A stretch of 64,000 bases of DNA. It comes from Haloplanus sp. CK5-1 (lineage in GTDB: Archaea; Halobacteriota; Halobacteria; Halobacteriales; Haloferacaceae). Positions within the stretch are counted from its first letter, which is position 1, and each line of letters begins with the position of its first letter. The stretch spans positions 3,179,852 to 3,243,851 of the forward strand of contig NZ_CP147505.1 of the NCBI RefSeq assembly GCF_037201915.1, read 5' to 3'. The notes beneath the pieces were generated by a model. It was not told the DNA's origin. It ran no database searches and worked only from the letters and a program-made list of their open reading frames with translations. The position numbers and the translations under genes were made by a program. Below are positions 63,947 to 64,000 of the stretch, piece by piece.

Positions 63947-64000
63947 GCATCGGCGTTACGTCGGCGGGGACAAAAGGGACGGCCTCGACGGGACGTCGAC

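Overview
The window is chromosomal DNA of a halophilic archaeon (class Halobacteria). The proteins are very acidic, the coding DNA is GC-rich with strong third-position bias, and many starts are GTG or leaderless ATG. Typical markers are an S-layer glycoprotein with a PGF-type C-terminus, a double-histone-fold protein, archaeal PriL, Hjc and RPA, intron-containing tRNA-Arg(TCT) and elongator tRNA-Met, and soluble haloarchaeal transducers. The order azf, rpa, histone, HDAC-like hydrolase, CCA-adding enzyme resembles the Haloferax volcanii HVO_0511-0523 region as I recall it.

Layout. 0-4.4 kb: the end of SRP54, an MFS carrier, a pair of MgtE/SLC41-type half transporters, and small RNA or nucleotide-metabolism genes. 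4.4-8.2 kb: tRNA-Arg(TCT) with duplicated 3' debris, then two related sensor kinases, the first carrying an in-frame TGA directly before its phospho-acceptor histidine. 8.2-19.5 kb: PriL, a SWIM protein with Hjc, a histidine kinase with a C-terminal membrane domain, S-adenosylhomocysteine recycling genes, lipoproteins and hisG. 19.5-28.2 kb: a broken CPBP protease gene, lipoproteins, tRNA-Val, a soluble transducer, an ABC exporter, a solo TnpB element and a creatininase-family gene. 28.2-38.7 kb: pterin and sugar metabolism (mptD, azf), tRNA-Arg(GCG) with repeats, the RPA/histone/HDAC/CCA block, tRNA-Asn, GtrA and a sulfatase-like hydrolase. 38.8-43.5 kb: elongator tRNA-Met followed by a perfect 123-bp tandem array, then an AT-richer accessory stretch holding a PAS-LOV-PAS histidine kinase gene broken by a small palindromic element and a complete IS. 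43.5-64 kb: a Cas4-like protein, TsaC/Sua5, thioredoxin-fold proteins, a CNNM-type CBS protein, a Pit phosphate carrier, the S-layer gene, threonine aldolase, an M29 peptidase, a PAS transducer, a frameshifted MFS gene, the lrp/glnA divergent pair, PAP2 and YihY membrane proteins.

The most unusual signal is shared by three tRNA loci (Arg-TCT, Arg-GCG, Met). After each tRNA there is a stem-loop. A second stem-loop follows, whose outer stem is built from the T-arm 3' strand of that same tRNA and a mirror copy of it, and it runs straight into a duplicate of the tRNA 3' end. At tRNA-Met the whole unit is amplified almost seven-fold with no visible divergence. Sequences differ between loci but the architecture is the same, which suggests one process acting at tRNA 3' ends.

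A second theme is gene decay by small lesions. Four genes (sensor kinase, CPBP protease, LOV kinase, MFS carrier) are disrupted by a point nonsense mutation, a homopolymer frameshift plus mobile-element debris, a MITE plus an IS, and three small indels.
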